Source: Treponema ruminis (GTDB lineage Bacteria; Spirochaetota; Spirochaetia; Treponematales; Treponemataceae). From it: DNA of 64,000 bases. This document shows positions 17,170-26,123 of the stretch, piece by piece; position 1 is the first letter of the stretch; the number at the start of each line of letters is the position of its first letter. Position numbers and translations under genes: made by a program. The stretch is from NCBI GenBank assembly GCA_017161305.1, contig CP031518.1:744001-808000 (forward strand), in the 5' to 3' direction. The notes below the pieces were generated by a model, which was not told where the DNA came from, did no database searches, and saw only the letters and a list, made by a program, of their open reading frames with translations.

Positions 17170-18657
17170 ATGACAGACGCTCTTTGTGTCGAAAATATAG
17201 AAAGTCTCTTGAAATTGTCAGAAACCCTTGAAGCAGTGGGAGGAGTTCTTCTTAACGGGAATTTCCCGGAGCAGAACTTTTGCTTCACGAGCGTGCAGAC
17301 TGACAGCCGTTTGATCGCGGAAAAATCTCTCTTTGTTCCCCTCATCGGTGAATTTCAGGACGGGCATTCCTATATTCCTCAGGCACTTGAAAAAGGCGCG
17401 TCTGCCGTTTTTATTTCTAAAAAAACATCTAAAAATCTCCTTGAGGCCTTGAAAAAAGAGGCCGCTGATAACAAAAATGTAGCCTTTATTCTGGTGGAGA
17501 ACACAATGCAGGCCCTGCAGAAAGCGGCGGCTGCCTATGTCCGTAAGTTTCCCCGTCTTATTCGCTGTGCTGTGACTGGTTCAAGCGGCAAAACAACGAC
17601 TAAGGAAATTACGGCATCAATCCTCCGCCAGAAATTTTCTGTCATTGCCACAAAAGGCAACTTCAATTCAGAGACTGGTCTTCCTCTTTCCGTCTTCAAT
17701 ATCCGCAGCGAGCATGAGCTGGGACTTTTTGAGATGGGAATGAACCGCGTAAACGAAATCGGTGAGATTGCAGAAGTCTTCAAGCCTAATTACGCAATCA
17801 TAACCAACATCGGTACAGCCCACATCGGAATTTTGGGAAGCCGACAGAACATTGCAAACGAAAAGAAAAAGATTTTCACTTATATAGATTCATTCGGGGC
17901 TGCCTTTATCCCTGAAAAAGACGATTTTGCATCTTTCCTTGAAAAAGGAGTTAAGGGCAAGGTCGTAAAATACGGCGTCGACTGCGATGAAAGCGTAAAG
18001 CTTATTGCTGATGAAGGACTTTCCGGTACTGTCTTTAGCGTTGACGGTCTTGAAATGCGCCTTTCCCTTCCTGGAAAATATAATTTCCTCAATGCCCTCG
18101 GAGCAATCGCCCTGGCAAAGACTCTGGGCTGCACTGCAGAGCAGATTAAGACTGGAATTGAAAGCCTCAAGCCTCTCGGTGGCCGCTCTACAATCAAAAA
18201 GGGCAAATTTACTGTCCTTGAGGACTGCTACAACGCAAATCCTGACTCAATGGAAAAAGCCCTCGACCTCTGCGCTGACACAAAAATCCAGGGCAAAAAA
18301 ATCTATGTTCTGGGCGATATGCTGGAGCTTGGCGAGGAATCAGAAAAAGAGCACGCTAGAATCGGCGAAAAAGCCCTCTTTTCTGATGCTGACATGATTG
18401 TCTTCTTCGGTTTTGAGATGAATTTTGCTTTTGAAAAGGCAATTGAAATCGCCGAGAGAAAATCTTCCCTTGCAGACGAGAAAATTTCTTCCGTCCGCCT
18501 GGTTTATATCGGAAACAAAGACGAAGCGGCTGTAAATGATGCCGCAAAAGAAATATCTGAATTTGCCGAAAGCGGTGACCTGATTATGCTCAAGGGCTCT
18601 CGTGGAATGGGCCTTGAGCGGATTCTGCCTCTGATCGGAATGGGGGGCGAGTCGTGA
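17170..18657 (+). CDS. murF: UDP-N-acetylmuramoyl-tripeptide--D-alanyl-D-alanine ligase
   Basis: 495 residues from ATG 17170, which sits 8 nt behind AAGGTGG; an in-frame GTG at 17158 overlaps that ribosome site and is less likely. It adds the D-Ala-D-Ala dipeptide to UDP-MurNAc-tripeptide using ATP. Visible features are the Mur N-terminal QTDSR region, the ATP loop TGSSGKTTTKE (near 137), EMGMNRVNEIGEIAEVFKP, NIGTAHIGILGS, and EDCYNANPDSMEKAL in the C-terminal domain. It is the only Mur ligase of this cluster; mraY and the genes normally around it are absent. The stop overlaps the ftsW start (GTGA). Confidence 0.96.
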   Translation: MTDALCVENIESLLKLSETLEAVGGVLLNGNFPEQNFCFTSVQTDSRLIAEKSLFVPLIGEFQDGHSYIPQALEKGASAVFISKKTSKNLLEALKKEAADNKNVAFILVENTMQALQKAAAAYVRKFPRLIRCAVTGSSGKTTTKEITASILRQKFSVIATKGNFNSETGLPLSVFNIRSEHELGLFEMGMNRVNEIGEIAEVFKPNYAIITNIGTAHIGILGSRQNIANEKKKIFTYIDSFGAAFIPEKDDFASFLEKGVKGKVVKYGVDCDESVKLIADEGLSGTVFSVDGLEMRLSLPGKYNFLNALGAIALAKTLGCTAEQIKTGIESLKPLGGRSTIKKGKFTVLEDCYNANPDSMEKALDLCADTKIQGKKIYVLGDMLELGEESEKEHARIGEKALFSDADMIVFFGFEMNFAFEKAIEIAERKSSLADEKISSVRLVYIGNKDEAAVNDAAKEISEFAESGDLIMLKGSRGMGLERILPLIGMGGES

Positions 18658-19820
18658 ACTTCAGCATTGTTGCCGAACGTCCTCTGGAAAATTACAAAAA
18701 GTGCGACATTTCATTGATACTCCTTTCAATCCTTCTCTGGGGAATCGGCATTTTCACTCTTTATGTCTGCTCTGGAAACTACGGAATGAGGGCTTTCAAT
18801 GATTCTCTTTATTTCGTAAAAAGACAGCTGATCAGTTCATGCCTGGGCTTCATGCTTTTTGTCGTTTTTGCGACTTTCAGCATGGAGACAATCAAGCGTT
18901 TCCTGCCTCTCATGGTGGTAATTGCCCTTCTTCTTTCCATCATGACCTTTATCCCGGGAATCGGAATTGAAGTAAATGGTGCGAGACGATGGATTCGCCT
19001 TGGATTCATGACTTTTCAGCCTTCTGAAATGGTTAAGTTCGTCATAGTCCTTTACCTTGCAAATTATTTTGAAAAACAGGCCCGGATTACAGACGCTTTT
19101 GATAAGACTGTTTTCCCGGCTGTTGTAGTATGCTTCGTTATGGTCAGCTCAATTGCACTTCAGTCTGACCTTTCGACATCGGTTTTTGTTTCGGCCCTGG
19201 CAATCCTTCTTTTTATTGCAAGCGGCTCAAAAATTTTCTGGCTGCTTCCGGTCATGTCGATTATCGTTCCCCTGTGTGCGCTCTTTGTTTTCCTGGAGCC
19301 ATACCGGCTCAACCGAATCATCGGCTTTTTGGACCAGGACAGCTACTTACAGACTTTGAACTATCAGACCTATGCAGCCCGCAGGGCAATCTGTGCGGGC
19401 GGATTTTGGGGGCAGGGGCTTGGCTCAGGTCTTTCCAGAATCAATTCAATTCCAGAGGTTCAGTCAGACTACATTTTTGCCGGCTGGGCCGAGTCAATGG
19501 GCTATTTCGGGGTTTTGATTTATTTTGCCCTTCTTGCCCTTTTTGCATGGCGGGGACTTCACTGTGCCCTTACTGCAAAATCACGCTTTGCTTCGATTGC
19601 GGCTTTCGGCTTTATTGTTTCAATCGTTGCACAGTCAGTGATAAACGTCGCTGTTGTTGGCGGCGTTATTCCAACGACGGGTATTCCGCTCCCATTTTTT
19701 TCTTCGGGCGGCTCGTCAATTTTGTTCACCCTGGCAATTTGTGGCTTTCTGGTGAACGCTTCGCGTAATGAAATCGGTCCAAATGACGATATTGAAATGG
19801 AGGAGATAATTTATGAGTGA
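18654..19820 (+). CDS. ftsW: Septal peptidoglycan polymerase FtsW (SEDS family)
   Basis: 388 residues, about ten membrane helices. SEDS signatures: VNGARRWIRLGFMTFQPSEMVKF around 100-122 and, near the end, GVIPTTGIPLPFFSSGGSSILFTLAICGF. It polymerises glycan strands at the septum with a class B PBP, whose gene (ftsI) is not in this cluster. RodA is the alternative name for this family, but the position between murF and ftsQ favours FtsW. Start is GTG, overlapping murF by 4 nt. Confidence 0.93.
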   Translation: MNFSIVAERPLENYKKCDISLILLSILLWGIGIFTLYVCSGNYGMRAFNDSLYFVKRQLISSCLGFMLFVVFATFSMETIKRFLPLMVVIALLLSIMTFIPGIGIEVNGARRWIRLGFMTFQPSEMVKFVIVLYLANYFEKQARITDAFDKTVFPAVVVCFVMVSSIALQSDLSTSVFVSALAILLFIASGSKIFWLLPVMSIIVPLCALFVFLEPYRLNRIIGFLDQDSYLQTLNYQTYAARRAICAGGFWGQGLGSGLSRINSIPEVQSDYIFAGWAESMGYFGVLIYFALLALFAWRGLHCALTAKSRFASIAAFGFIVSIVAQSVINVAVVGGVIPTTGIPLPFFSSGGSSILFTLAICGFLVNASRNEIGPNDDIEMEEIIYE

Positions 19821-20676
19821 TTTTGTGATTCAGGGATTCGAAAATTTTGAGGTTCACGGAAGGAGAAAAAGAAAGGTGGTTTCGGAGTCAAAATTGAACG
19901 CCATCAAAATCTTTGCTGCTATTTTTGGAATTCTTCTCATCTGTGAGCTTTGCGTCTACTTTTTCGTAGTTCCCTGTCTTGATAAGGTTGAAATTTCATG
20001 GACAGGACTTTCCGCTTATTCAAAGGAAACTATGTCCGGCGTGATTATGCCTTGCGCAAACAAAAAGTTCATGAATTTCAGCACAAACGAAGCAAAATCA
20101 CTTTTGATGTCTGTTCCTGGAGTTGAGAGCGTAAAAGTTTCAAAGCGCTTCCCAAACAAAGTTTATATCCATGTAACTGAACGCAAGCCTGTCGCAATGA
20201 CTTTCGTTTCTGCAAACGGACGCACAGTACCTGTAGAAATTGACAAAAACGGCGTTCTTTTCAACGGAACTTCATTTTCTGCTAATTCTGACACATCTCT
20301 TCCTTTAATTTCTGGAATTCCTGTCGAAAATATACCAGAGGGGATGAGAATTCCTCAAAAGTATCGTGCTTTGATGGAGCAGATTGATCAGATTCGTTCT
20401 CTTTCACAGAATTATTTTGCGGCTGTTTCAGAAATTCATGTCATTCCTAAGGAATATGGAAACTATGAACTGGTACTTTATCCGATTCATTCTCAGACCA
20501 GAATCCTTACGGGACGACAGCTGAGCGAAGAGGCTCTTCAGTATATGATGGTCGCTCTTGATGTTGTGAATGCGCTTGAGCCAGATGTCGAGGAAATCGA
20601 TCTTCGCTACGGGTCAGTGACTTACCGGACAAAATCTGATACACTTCATCAACATACAGGAGAATTCGTTGAGTAA
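19813..20676 (+). CDS. ftsQ: Cell division protein FtsQ/DivIB
   Basis: 287 residues: a basic cytoplasmic N-terminus (HGRRKRK), one membrane helix at about 31-55, then a POTRA domain (VEISWTGLSAYSKETM... VPGVESVKVSKRFPNKVYIHVTERKP) and the FtsQ beta domain ending DVEEIDLRYGSVTYRT. It links FtsL to the divisome in the periplasm. GGAGGAG precedes the start, which lies inside the ftsW end (8-nt overlap). Confidence 0.92.
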   Translation: MSDFVIQGFENFEVHGRRKRKVVSESKLNAIKIFAAIFGILLICELCVYFFVVPCLDKVEISWTGLSAYSKETMSGVIMPCANKKFMNFSTNEAKSLLMSVPGVESVKVSKRFPNKVYIHVTERKPVAMTFVSANGRTVPVEIDKNGVLFNGTSFSANSDTSLPLISGIPVENIPEGMRIPQKYRALMEQIDQIRSLSQNYFAAVSEIHVIPKEYGNYELVLYPIHSQTRILTGRQLSEEALQYMMVALDVVNALEPDVEEIDLRYGSVTYRTKSDTLHQHTGEFVE

Positions 20677-21922
20677 CATAGTTGTTGGTCTTGACATCGG
20701 AACTTGTTTTGTTCGAGCTGTAATCGGTGTTGTAAATGATGACAAGACTGTCGAAATTGTTGATGTCGCAAAAAAGCCTTCGAGCGGTTGTCTTCGAAAC
20801 GGTACAATCGTCAATATCGAGGCAACAAAGCAGTGCATTCACGAGGTCATTGATGAAGTAGAGCAGAATACAGGCCTCGAAGTTCAGTCATGCGTAACCG
20901 GTATCGGCGGCGTTCAGATTGAAAGCATCAATTCCAAGGGTGCCGTTGCAATTTCTTCTTATGGAAAAAGCGAGCGGGCAATCACCGAGGACGATGTTAA
21001 GCGTGTAATTGATTGCGCCAATTCAATAAAAGTTCCTCTTGACCGAAAATTGCTCCATGTAATTCCTCAGCAGTACATTATCGACGGAACAGACGGATTT
21101 AAAAATCCTGTAAACAATATAGCCATTCGTCTCGAAGCTGACGTTCATATCATTACAGCCAGCCGCACGGCCGTTCAAAACATTACGACCTGTGTTGACC
21201 AGGCAAATTACCAGCTGGACGAGGTCATGCTTAAAACCCTGGCTTGTACCGAAGCCGTCATGATTGAGGACGAAAAGAAACTCGGCTCGATTTTGATTGA
21301 CATTGGTGGCGGAACTACCGATGTTATCGTCGTTTTAAATGACGCTCCTATTTGCACATGTTCAATTCCAATCGGCGGAAATCTTGTCACAAACGACATT
21401 GCGATTGTAAAGGGAATTCCAAATTCCACCGCTGAAAAAATCAAGATTGAAAATGGATGCTGCTGGCTTCCTCTGGTCGAAAACGAAAATGAGGAAGTTT
21501 TGATTCCTGGATTCGGCAGCAGAAGCACGGAGCTTACTACTAAAGTAGAATTATGCCAGATTATCTATCCAAGAATGGAAGAAATCTTTACAATGGTAAG
21601 GGACGAGATTTGTCGCAGGCTTTCTTCGATGCAGCTTTCAGGCAGCATTATCCTTACTGGTGGCGGTGCCCAGCTTAACGGTGCTGTTGAGATGGCTCAG
21701 AGTGTATTCAACACTTCTTCAGTTCGTCTCGGCTACCCTCAGAAAATGGGCGGCATGGAAGACAAATACCGGGTTCCGGAATATGCCACTGCAGTCGGCT
21801 TGATTCTGGCTCACAAAGATCACGCCCAGCTTGAAAAAAAACATTCGAAAAAGCGTGAGGCTGCCATTCCTAAGCCACAGGGAGAAAGCACATTTAAGAA
21901 GTTCATGAAGAAGTTCTTTTAA
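20669..21922 (+). CDS. ftsA: Cell division protein FtsA
   Basis: 417 residues, actin-like ATPase that anchors FtsZ to the membrane. Features: VGLDIGTCFVRAVIG phosphate loop at the N-terminus, SHS2/1C insertion with VTGIGGVQIESINSKG, IDIGGGTTDVIV, ILTGGGAQLNG, and a C-terminal amphipathic targeting helix TFKKFMKKFF. The start is TTG 20669, behind CAGGAG and overlapping ftsQ by 8 nt; homologues begin at the same place. Confidence 0.96.
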   Translation: MSNIVVGLDIGTCFVRAVIGVVNDDKTVEIVDVAKKPSSGCLRNGTIVNIEATKQCIHEVIDEVEQNTGLEVQSCVTGIGGVQIESINSKGAVAISSYGKSERAITEDDVKRVIDCANSIKVPLDRKLLHVIPQQYIIDGTDGFKNPVNNIAIRLEADVHIITASRTAVQNITTCVDQANYQLDEVMLKTLACTEAVMIEDEKKLGSILIDIGGGTTDVIVVLNDAPICTCSIPIGGNLVTNDIAIVKGIPNSTAEKIKIENGCCWLPLVENENEEVLIPGFGSRSTELTTKVELCQIIYPRMEEIFTMVRDEICRRLSSMQLSGSIILTGGGAQLNGAVEMAQSVFNTSSVRLGYPQKMGGMEDKYRVPEYATAVGLILAHKDHAQLEKKHSKKREAAIPKPQGESTFKKFMKKFF

Positions 21923-21966
21923 CAAAAAATAGAATTACAAAAATCAGTTGTAGGTGGGAGGACAAC

Positions 21967-23385
21967 ATGAGTTTTGAATACGAAGTAGTAAAGGCTGCGG
22001 GAACAGATTCTCCGGCTTTAAACACGGCTAGCCCGACAAAAATTAAGGTCGTAGGCTGCGGCGGTTGCGGTGGAAATGCCGTAAACACAATGATTGAGAG
22101 CGGAGTTGGCGGCGTAGAATTCATCGCCATGAACACAGACTTGCAGGCTCTCAGCCAGAATAAAGCACAGTACAAAATACAGATTGGTCAGAAACTTGCC
22201 GGCGGACTTGGTGCGGGCGGAAAGCCTGAGGTCGGTGAAGAGTCGGCTAAGGAACAGCAGGAACAGATTAAGGAACTCCTCAAAGATTCTGATATGGTAT
22301 TCATCACGGCCGGAATGGGAGGTGGAACAGGAACAGGTTCTGCCCCGGTCGTAGCTAAAATTGCCCGCGATTTGGGTGCCCTTACAGTTGCAGTCGTAAC
22401 AACTCCTTTCAAATTCGAAGGAAAGGTTCGAATGGCTCATGCAGAAGAGGGTGTCCGCAAGCTTCGTGAAGAAGTTGACTCACTTATCGCAATTCCAAAC
22501 GAGCTTATCCTCAAGGATGCAGAAAAACGTCTTTCAGTTCCAATGGCATTTACCCTCATCAATGACATTTTGCGCCAGGGCGTTCAGGGTATTTCTGACA
22601 TCATCACAAAACCAGGTCTCGTTAACCGCGACTTCCGTGACGTTGAGTCTGTAATGAAGGGCCAGGGAGATGCAATCCTTGGAATCGGTGTCGGCGAAGG
22701 TGATAACCGTGCTGTCGATGCTGCCCACAACGCAATCAACAACCGTCTTCTGGTTGACACAAATATCGACGGAGCCAAGAATGTCCTCATCAACATCTGC
22801 GGTAACAACGACGTCGGAATCGCTGAATGTAACGAAATCGCCCAGATCATAACTGAGCGCGCAAATCCTGATGCAGTTGTCCTCTGGGGCCAGGTTCTCG
22901 ATGAGTCAATGGAAGACAAAATCAGCGTAACTGTAATAGCAACAGGCTTCAACAAATCATCTGCGGCAGAAAAAACTCCGGAGATTCAGAAGGTTGAGGA
23001 GCAGATTAATTCTGACACAATCTCAATCGACAATTTCGTTAAAATCGGTTCACGAAAAACTCCTGTTGAAACAGCAGCTCCGGTTCAGGAAACAAAAAAG
23101 AATGATTTTATGACCGGAATTTTCGGAAATGACCAGATTTACGAAGATGACAAAAATCACTCGGCAGCTTCTTCATCAGCTTCAATTATGAGCGAAGAAA
23201 AGCCTGCAGAAAAAAAGGACTTCATGTCTGACTTTACCCGCGCTTCTAAGCCTCAGTCTCAGTCTTCTGCAAGTTCTCTTACACCACCGGCTGGATTTTC
23301 AGGCGGAGATGACTATGAGCAGCCTGCAATCTGGCGCCGAAATCTTGAAGGCCTTTCACGCGGAATTTCAATCGGTAAAAAATAA
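21967..23385 (+). CDS. ftsZ: Cell division protein FtsZ
   Basis: 472 residues, tubulin-like GTPase forming the Z ring. [13 protein letters not shown] and the tubulin signature [11 protein letters not shown] (about 118-128) are present, as is the T7-loop region. The C-terminal linker (about 345-450) is long, acidic and Ser/Ala-rich. The C-terminal peptide is unusual: QPAIWRRN takes the place of the common IPxFLRR, followed by a further 13 residues ([13 protein letters not shown]). GGGAGG precedes the ATG, 44 nt after ftsA. Confidence 0.97.
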   Translation: MSFEYEVVKAAGTDSPALNTASPTKIKVVGCGGCGGNAVNTMIESGVGGVEFIAMNTDLQALSQNKAQYKIQIGQKLAGGLGAGGKPEVGEESAKEQQEQIKELLKDSDMVFITAGMGGGTGTGSAPVVAKIARDLGALTVAVVTTPFKFEGKVRMAHAEEGVRKLREEVDSLIAIPNELILKDAEKRLSVPMAFTLINDILRQGVQGISDIITKPGLVNRDFRDVESVMKGQGDAILGIGVGEGDNRAVDAAHNAINNRLLVDTNIDGAKNVLINICGNNDVGIAECNEIAQIITERANPDAVVLWGQVLDESMEDKISVTVIATGFNKSSAAEKTPEIQKVEEQINSDTISIDNFVKIGSRKTPVETAAPVQETKKNDFMTGIFGNDQIYEDDKNHSAASSSASIMSEEKPAEKKDFMSDFTRASKPQSQSSASSLTPPAGFSGGDDYEQPAIWRRNLEGLSRGISIGKK

Positions 23386-23397
23386 TCCGGGGTCGCA

Positions 23398-24291
23398 ATG
23401 ACAATCGAAGGCTTGCTCTTAAGATTTCATAGCGATATGGTCTCAGTTGAACGCCTTTCAGAAAATTCAGCATCGACTTACGAAGAGTGCGCAAAGATTT
23501 TTCTGAACTGGCTTCAAAAAGAGGAAATAAAACTGGCGGCCGTTAATCCCCAGGTCCTTATTTCCTATCTTATCTGGCGGCGTACTGAGCAAAAGTGCGA
23601 CGAGCTTACGATTGCAAAGGATATTTCAGGCCTGCGTGCTTTGGGCTCATATCTGCTTCGTCAGAAAATGTGGCCGGAAAACCACGCGATGCTTCTGGAG
23701 CGTCCCAAGGCAAGCCGGGCTCTTCCAAAAGTCCTTTCGGTGGAGCAGGTTGATTCAATTCTTGATGCAATCGACACCACACAGGCTCTTGGTATACGCG
23801 ACCGGGCTTTATTCGAACTGATTTATTCATGCGGTCTTCGAATCAGTGAGGCGGCGACTCTGCAAGTGTCAAACCTTCACTTAAAAGAAAGGCTTCTTAT
23901 AGTTCGGGGAAAGGGTGACAAGGAGAGGATGGTTCCCTTCGGAATCTCTGCAAAAGAAAAACTTGAGCAGTATCTTATGGAAGTTCGTCCCCTTCTGGTC
24001 GGTTCAAAAATTGTTTCGGAAGTCTTTGTTAATTACAGGGGCGAGCCAATGAGCCGCAAGGGAATCTGGAAGAATTTCAAGGCCCTTGAGGTAAAGGCCG
24101 GAGTCCAGGCAAAGGTTCACACCCTCAGACATTCATTTGCCACCCATCTTCTTGCAGGTGGAATGGATTTGAGGAGCGTTCAGGAACTTTTGGGACATTC
24201 GGATTTGGCAACGACAACAATCTACACCCATGTGGATGACAAACAGCTTCGGGAAGGACACAAGGAATTCTTCCCGGGGCATAAAAATTAA
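23398..24291 (+). CDS. xerC: Tyrosine recombinase XerC-like
   Basis: 297 residues. N-terminal SAM-like core-binding domain (about 1-90), then the catalytic domain with Arg in SCGLRISEAATL, Lys in RGKGDKERMVPF, HTLRHSFATHLL and LLGHSDLATTTIYTHV carrying the Tyr nucleophile. It should resolve chromosome dimers with its partner, probably the second recombinase at 28287. Its place behind ftsZ supports a housekeeping rather than an integrase role. XerC and XerD cannot be told apart firmly by eye. Confidence 0.87.
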   Translation: MTIEGLLLRFHSDMVSVERLSENSASTYEECAKIFLNWLQKEEIKLAAVNPQVLISYLIWRRTEQKCDELTIAKDISGLRALGSYLLRQKMWPENHAMLLERPKASRALPKVLSVEQVDSILDAIDTTQALGIRDRALFELIYSCGLRISEAATLQVSNLHLKERLLIVRGKGDKERMVPFGISAKEKLEQYLMEVRPLLVGSKIVSEVFVNYRGEPMSRKGIWKNFKALEVKAGVQAKVHTLRHSFATHLLAGGMDLRSVQELLGHSDLATTTIYTHVDDKQLREGHKEFFPGHKN

Positions 24292-24311
24292 ACTCCAAAA
24301 CGGAGGAAAAT

Positions 24312-25046
24312 ATGAAAAAAAGATATAAATCATTTCTTGCAGTTGCTTTTACTGTTTTCACTCTCTGCGGATGTACAAAGTCCAACAAGGCTATTATCCG
24401 TATGCAGAAGATGGAGGAGGGCGTTTCTTCCCCAACGACAGAAGCAGAGTTAAAGGAAGCAATCGCAAAATATCAGCAGCGTGTCGCTGACAATCAGCTT
24501 GCAGACTCACAGGTCGGAATCTGGTACAAAATGCTTGCCGTCCGCTATCTTGATGCCAAGCAGTACGGTCAGGCCCTGCAGAATTTCCAGAAGGCGATTC
24601 AGATTTATCCAACCAACCAGAACCTTTTCTATTATGTGGGCTTGTGTGCAGGCTACATGGCAAAGGCCAGCCTTGATTACGGTGCGACTGGAGCTTCTTC
24701 TACCACAGAAAAATACAATTACCTTAAGCTTTCCGAAAGCGCTTATCTGAGGGCAGTTGAGCTTGAGCCAAAATACGGACGAGCCCTCTACGGACTTGGA
24801 ATCCTCTACGTTTTCGAACTTGACCAGAGCGAAAAGGCAATTCCTTATCTTGAAAGGCTCCTTTCTTTTGACACCCGCAATTTTGATGCGATGTTCGTCC
24901 TTGCCCGGGCCTATTACATGCAGGGCCAGTACGACAAATCTGCCAGCCTCTACGACAAAATTGCCAGTCAGACAAAATCCGAGCAGAAAAAGCAGGAAGC
25001 CCTCTCAAACAAAAAAATTGTTCTTGACGCTTCTTACTCAAAATAA
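24312..25046 (+). CDS. TPR-repeat lipoprotein
   Basis: 244 residues. Signal peptide with lipobox TLCGC (modified Cys about residue 21). TPR units follow: VGIWYKMLAVRYLDAKQYGQALQNFQKAIQIYP (about 67-100), AYLRAVELEPKYGRALYGLGILYV and FDAMFVLARAYYMQGQYDKSASLYDKIAS. It is probably a membrane-anchored periplasmic scaffold. GGAGGA lies just before the ATG. Genes on both sides are cytoplasmic DNA-processing functions, so its partner is unclear. Confidence 0.82.
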   Translation: MKKRYKSFLAVAFTVFTLCGCTKSNKAIIRMQKMEEGVSSPTTEAELKEAIAKYQQRVADNQLADSQVGIWYKMLAVRYLDAKQYGQALQNFQKAIQIYPTNQNLFYYVGLCAGYMAKASLDYGATGASSTTEKYNYLKLSESAYLRAVELEPKYGRALYGLGILYVFELDQSEKAIPYLERLLSFDTRNFDAMFVLARAYYMQGQYDKSASLYDKIASQTKSEQKKQEALSNKKIVLDASYSK

Positions 25047-25053
25047 TTATCTT
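25024..25053 (+). promoter_or_regulatory. Internal promoter for leaderless dprA
   Basis: TTGACG (25024-25029) and TATCTT (25048-25053) are 18 bp apart and lie over the last codons of the TPR lipoprotein gene. Only 7 nt separate the -10 box from ATG 25061, and no ribosome site is present. Confidence 0.5.
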
Positions 25054-25060
25054 TCCTAGT

Positions 25061-26029
25061 ATGGAAATAACATCAAAAACTCAAACCTCCCATAATATTG
25101 AGCTTTTGGCGCGTCTGATTGTTTCAGACGCGTCTTTTTTGACTGTCCGCGAAAAAATCATTTTCCATAATTTTCTTTTGACTGACGATCATGGAAATCC
25201 TTTTGCTGATGAAAAATCTTTTGCTGACAGGCTGCTTTCCCTCTCAATCACGTCAATTTCCCTTGCCGTAAAAAGAGTCTTTCCCCGTGCCAGGTGGGAT
25301 GCAGCTGAATGCCTGAAAAAAGTGAAGGTTTCCAGAAAAATCATGGAAATTCAGGGGATAAAAAGCTGCTGCTGCCTCGATTCTGATTATCCTGCCATGC
25401 TGCGTGAAATGAAGGATCCGCCCTTTATGCTTTTTTACCGGGGAAATCTTGAGATTTTAAATCGCCCCTGTGTTTCGGTTGTAGGAACCCGCCGGGCTTT
25501 TCCCCAGGCTCTAAAAGCGGCTACGGACTTTTCAAAGGCTGCCTGTGACGACGGATTTTGTGTAATCAGCGGCCTTGCCTTTGGAATTGACGCCGCTTCC
25601 CACAAGGGAGCCCTTCTTTCCAATAATTCAGCCACCTGCGCTGTCCTTCCGAGCGGAATTGACATCATCACGCCCCATTCCCATATCCGCCTTGCTTCAA
25701 AAATTCTTGAAAAAGGCGGGCTTATCCTGTCAGAATATTTACCGCTCACTCCTTCGGTTCAGTTCCGCTATGTTCAGCGTAACCGGATTGTGGCGGCTCT
25801 TTCTCCTGCAACTCTTGTCGTTCAGGCCCAGGCAGGCAGCGGGGCAATGATTACGGCAGACCTGGCCTTGGGCTATAACCGGGAAGTCTTTTTCCATCAG
25901 GAATGTTTTACTCGGGAAATTCCGGGCAAAATTGGGGCAAGTCAGGCTTCTTCGCCAGAGGCCTTTGTTTCGGACGGGGCAAAAATTATCTGTGATTATG
26001 AGGAATTCAAAAAAAACTTATGGCTTTAA
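25061..26029 (+). CDS. dprA: DNA-processing protein DprA/Smf
   Basis: 322 residues. The Rossmann-like DNA-binding core is clear: YRGNLEIL, VSVVGTRRAF, CVISGLAFGIDAASHKGAL, VLPSGID and AGSGAMITADLALGYNREVF. DprA loads RecA on incoming single-stranded DNA during transformation; whether this organism is competent is not shown here. The N-terminal 110 residues are less conserved and there is no clear C-terminal winged helix. No ribosome site precedes ATG 25061 (leaderless candidate). Confidence 0.93.
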   Translation: MEITSKTQTSHNIELLARLIVSDASFLTVREKIIFHNFLLTDDHGNPFADEKSFADRLLSLSITSISLAVKRVFPRARWDAAECLKKVKVSRKIMEIQGIKSCCCLDSDYPAMLREMKDPPFMLFYRGNLEILNRPCVSVVGTRRAFPQALKAATDFSKAACDDGFCVISGLAFGIDAASHKGALLSNNSATCAVLPSGIDIITPHSHIRLASKILEKGGLILSEYLPLTPSVQFRYVQRNRIVAALSPATLVVQAQAGSGAMITADLALGYNREVFFHQECFTREIPGKIGASQASSPEAFVSDGAKIICDYEEFKKNLWL

Positions 26030-26053
26030 TGGCTGAAAATATTTTAAAGCCTA

Positions 26054-26083
26054 TTGCAATAAATCAAACTTCATATTTATAAT
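26054..26083 (+). promoter_or_regulatory. Promoter of topA
   Basis: TTGCAA (26054-26059), 18-bp spacer, TATAAT (26078-26083). This leaves a leader of about 34 nt containing AGGAAG. Confidence 0.6.
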
Positions 26084-26123
26084 AGAAGAAAATTGTAAAA
26101 GTTCAAATAGGAAGTTTTGAATT

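Noticed and set aside
19274-19768. 164-codon + strand frame inside ftsW
   Set aside because: It is fully contained in ftsW in another frame, with Cys/Phe-rich low-quality composition; ftsW is unmistakable.
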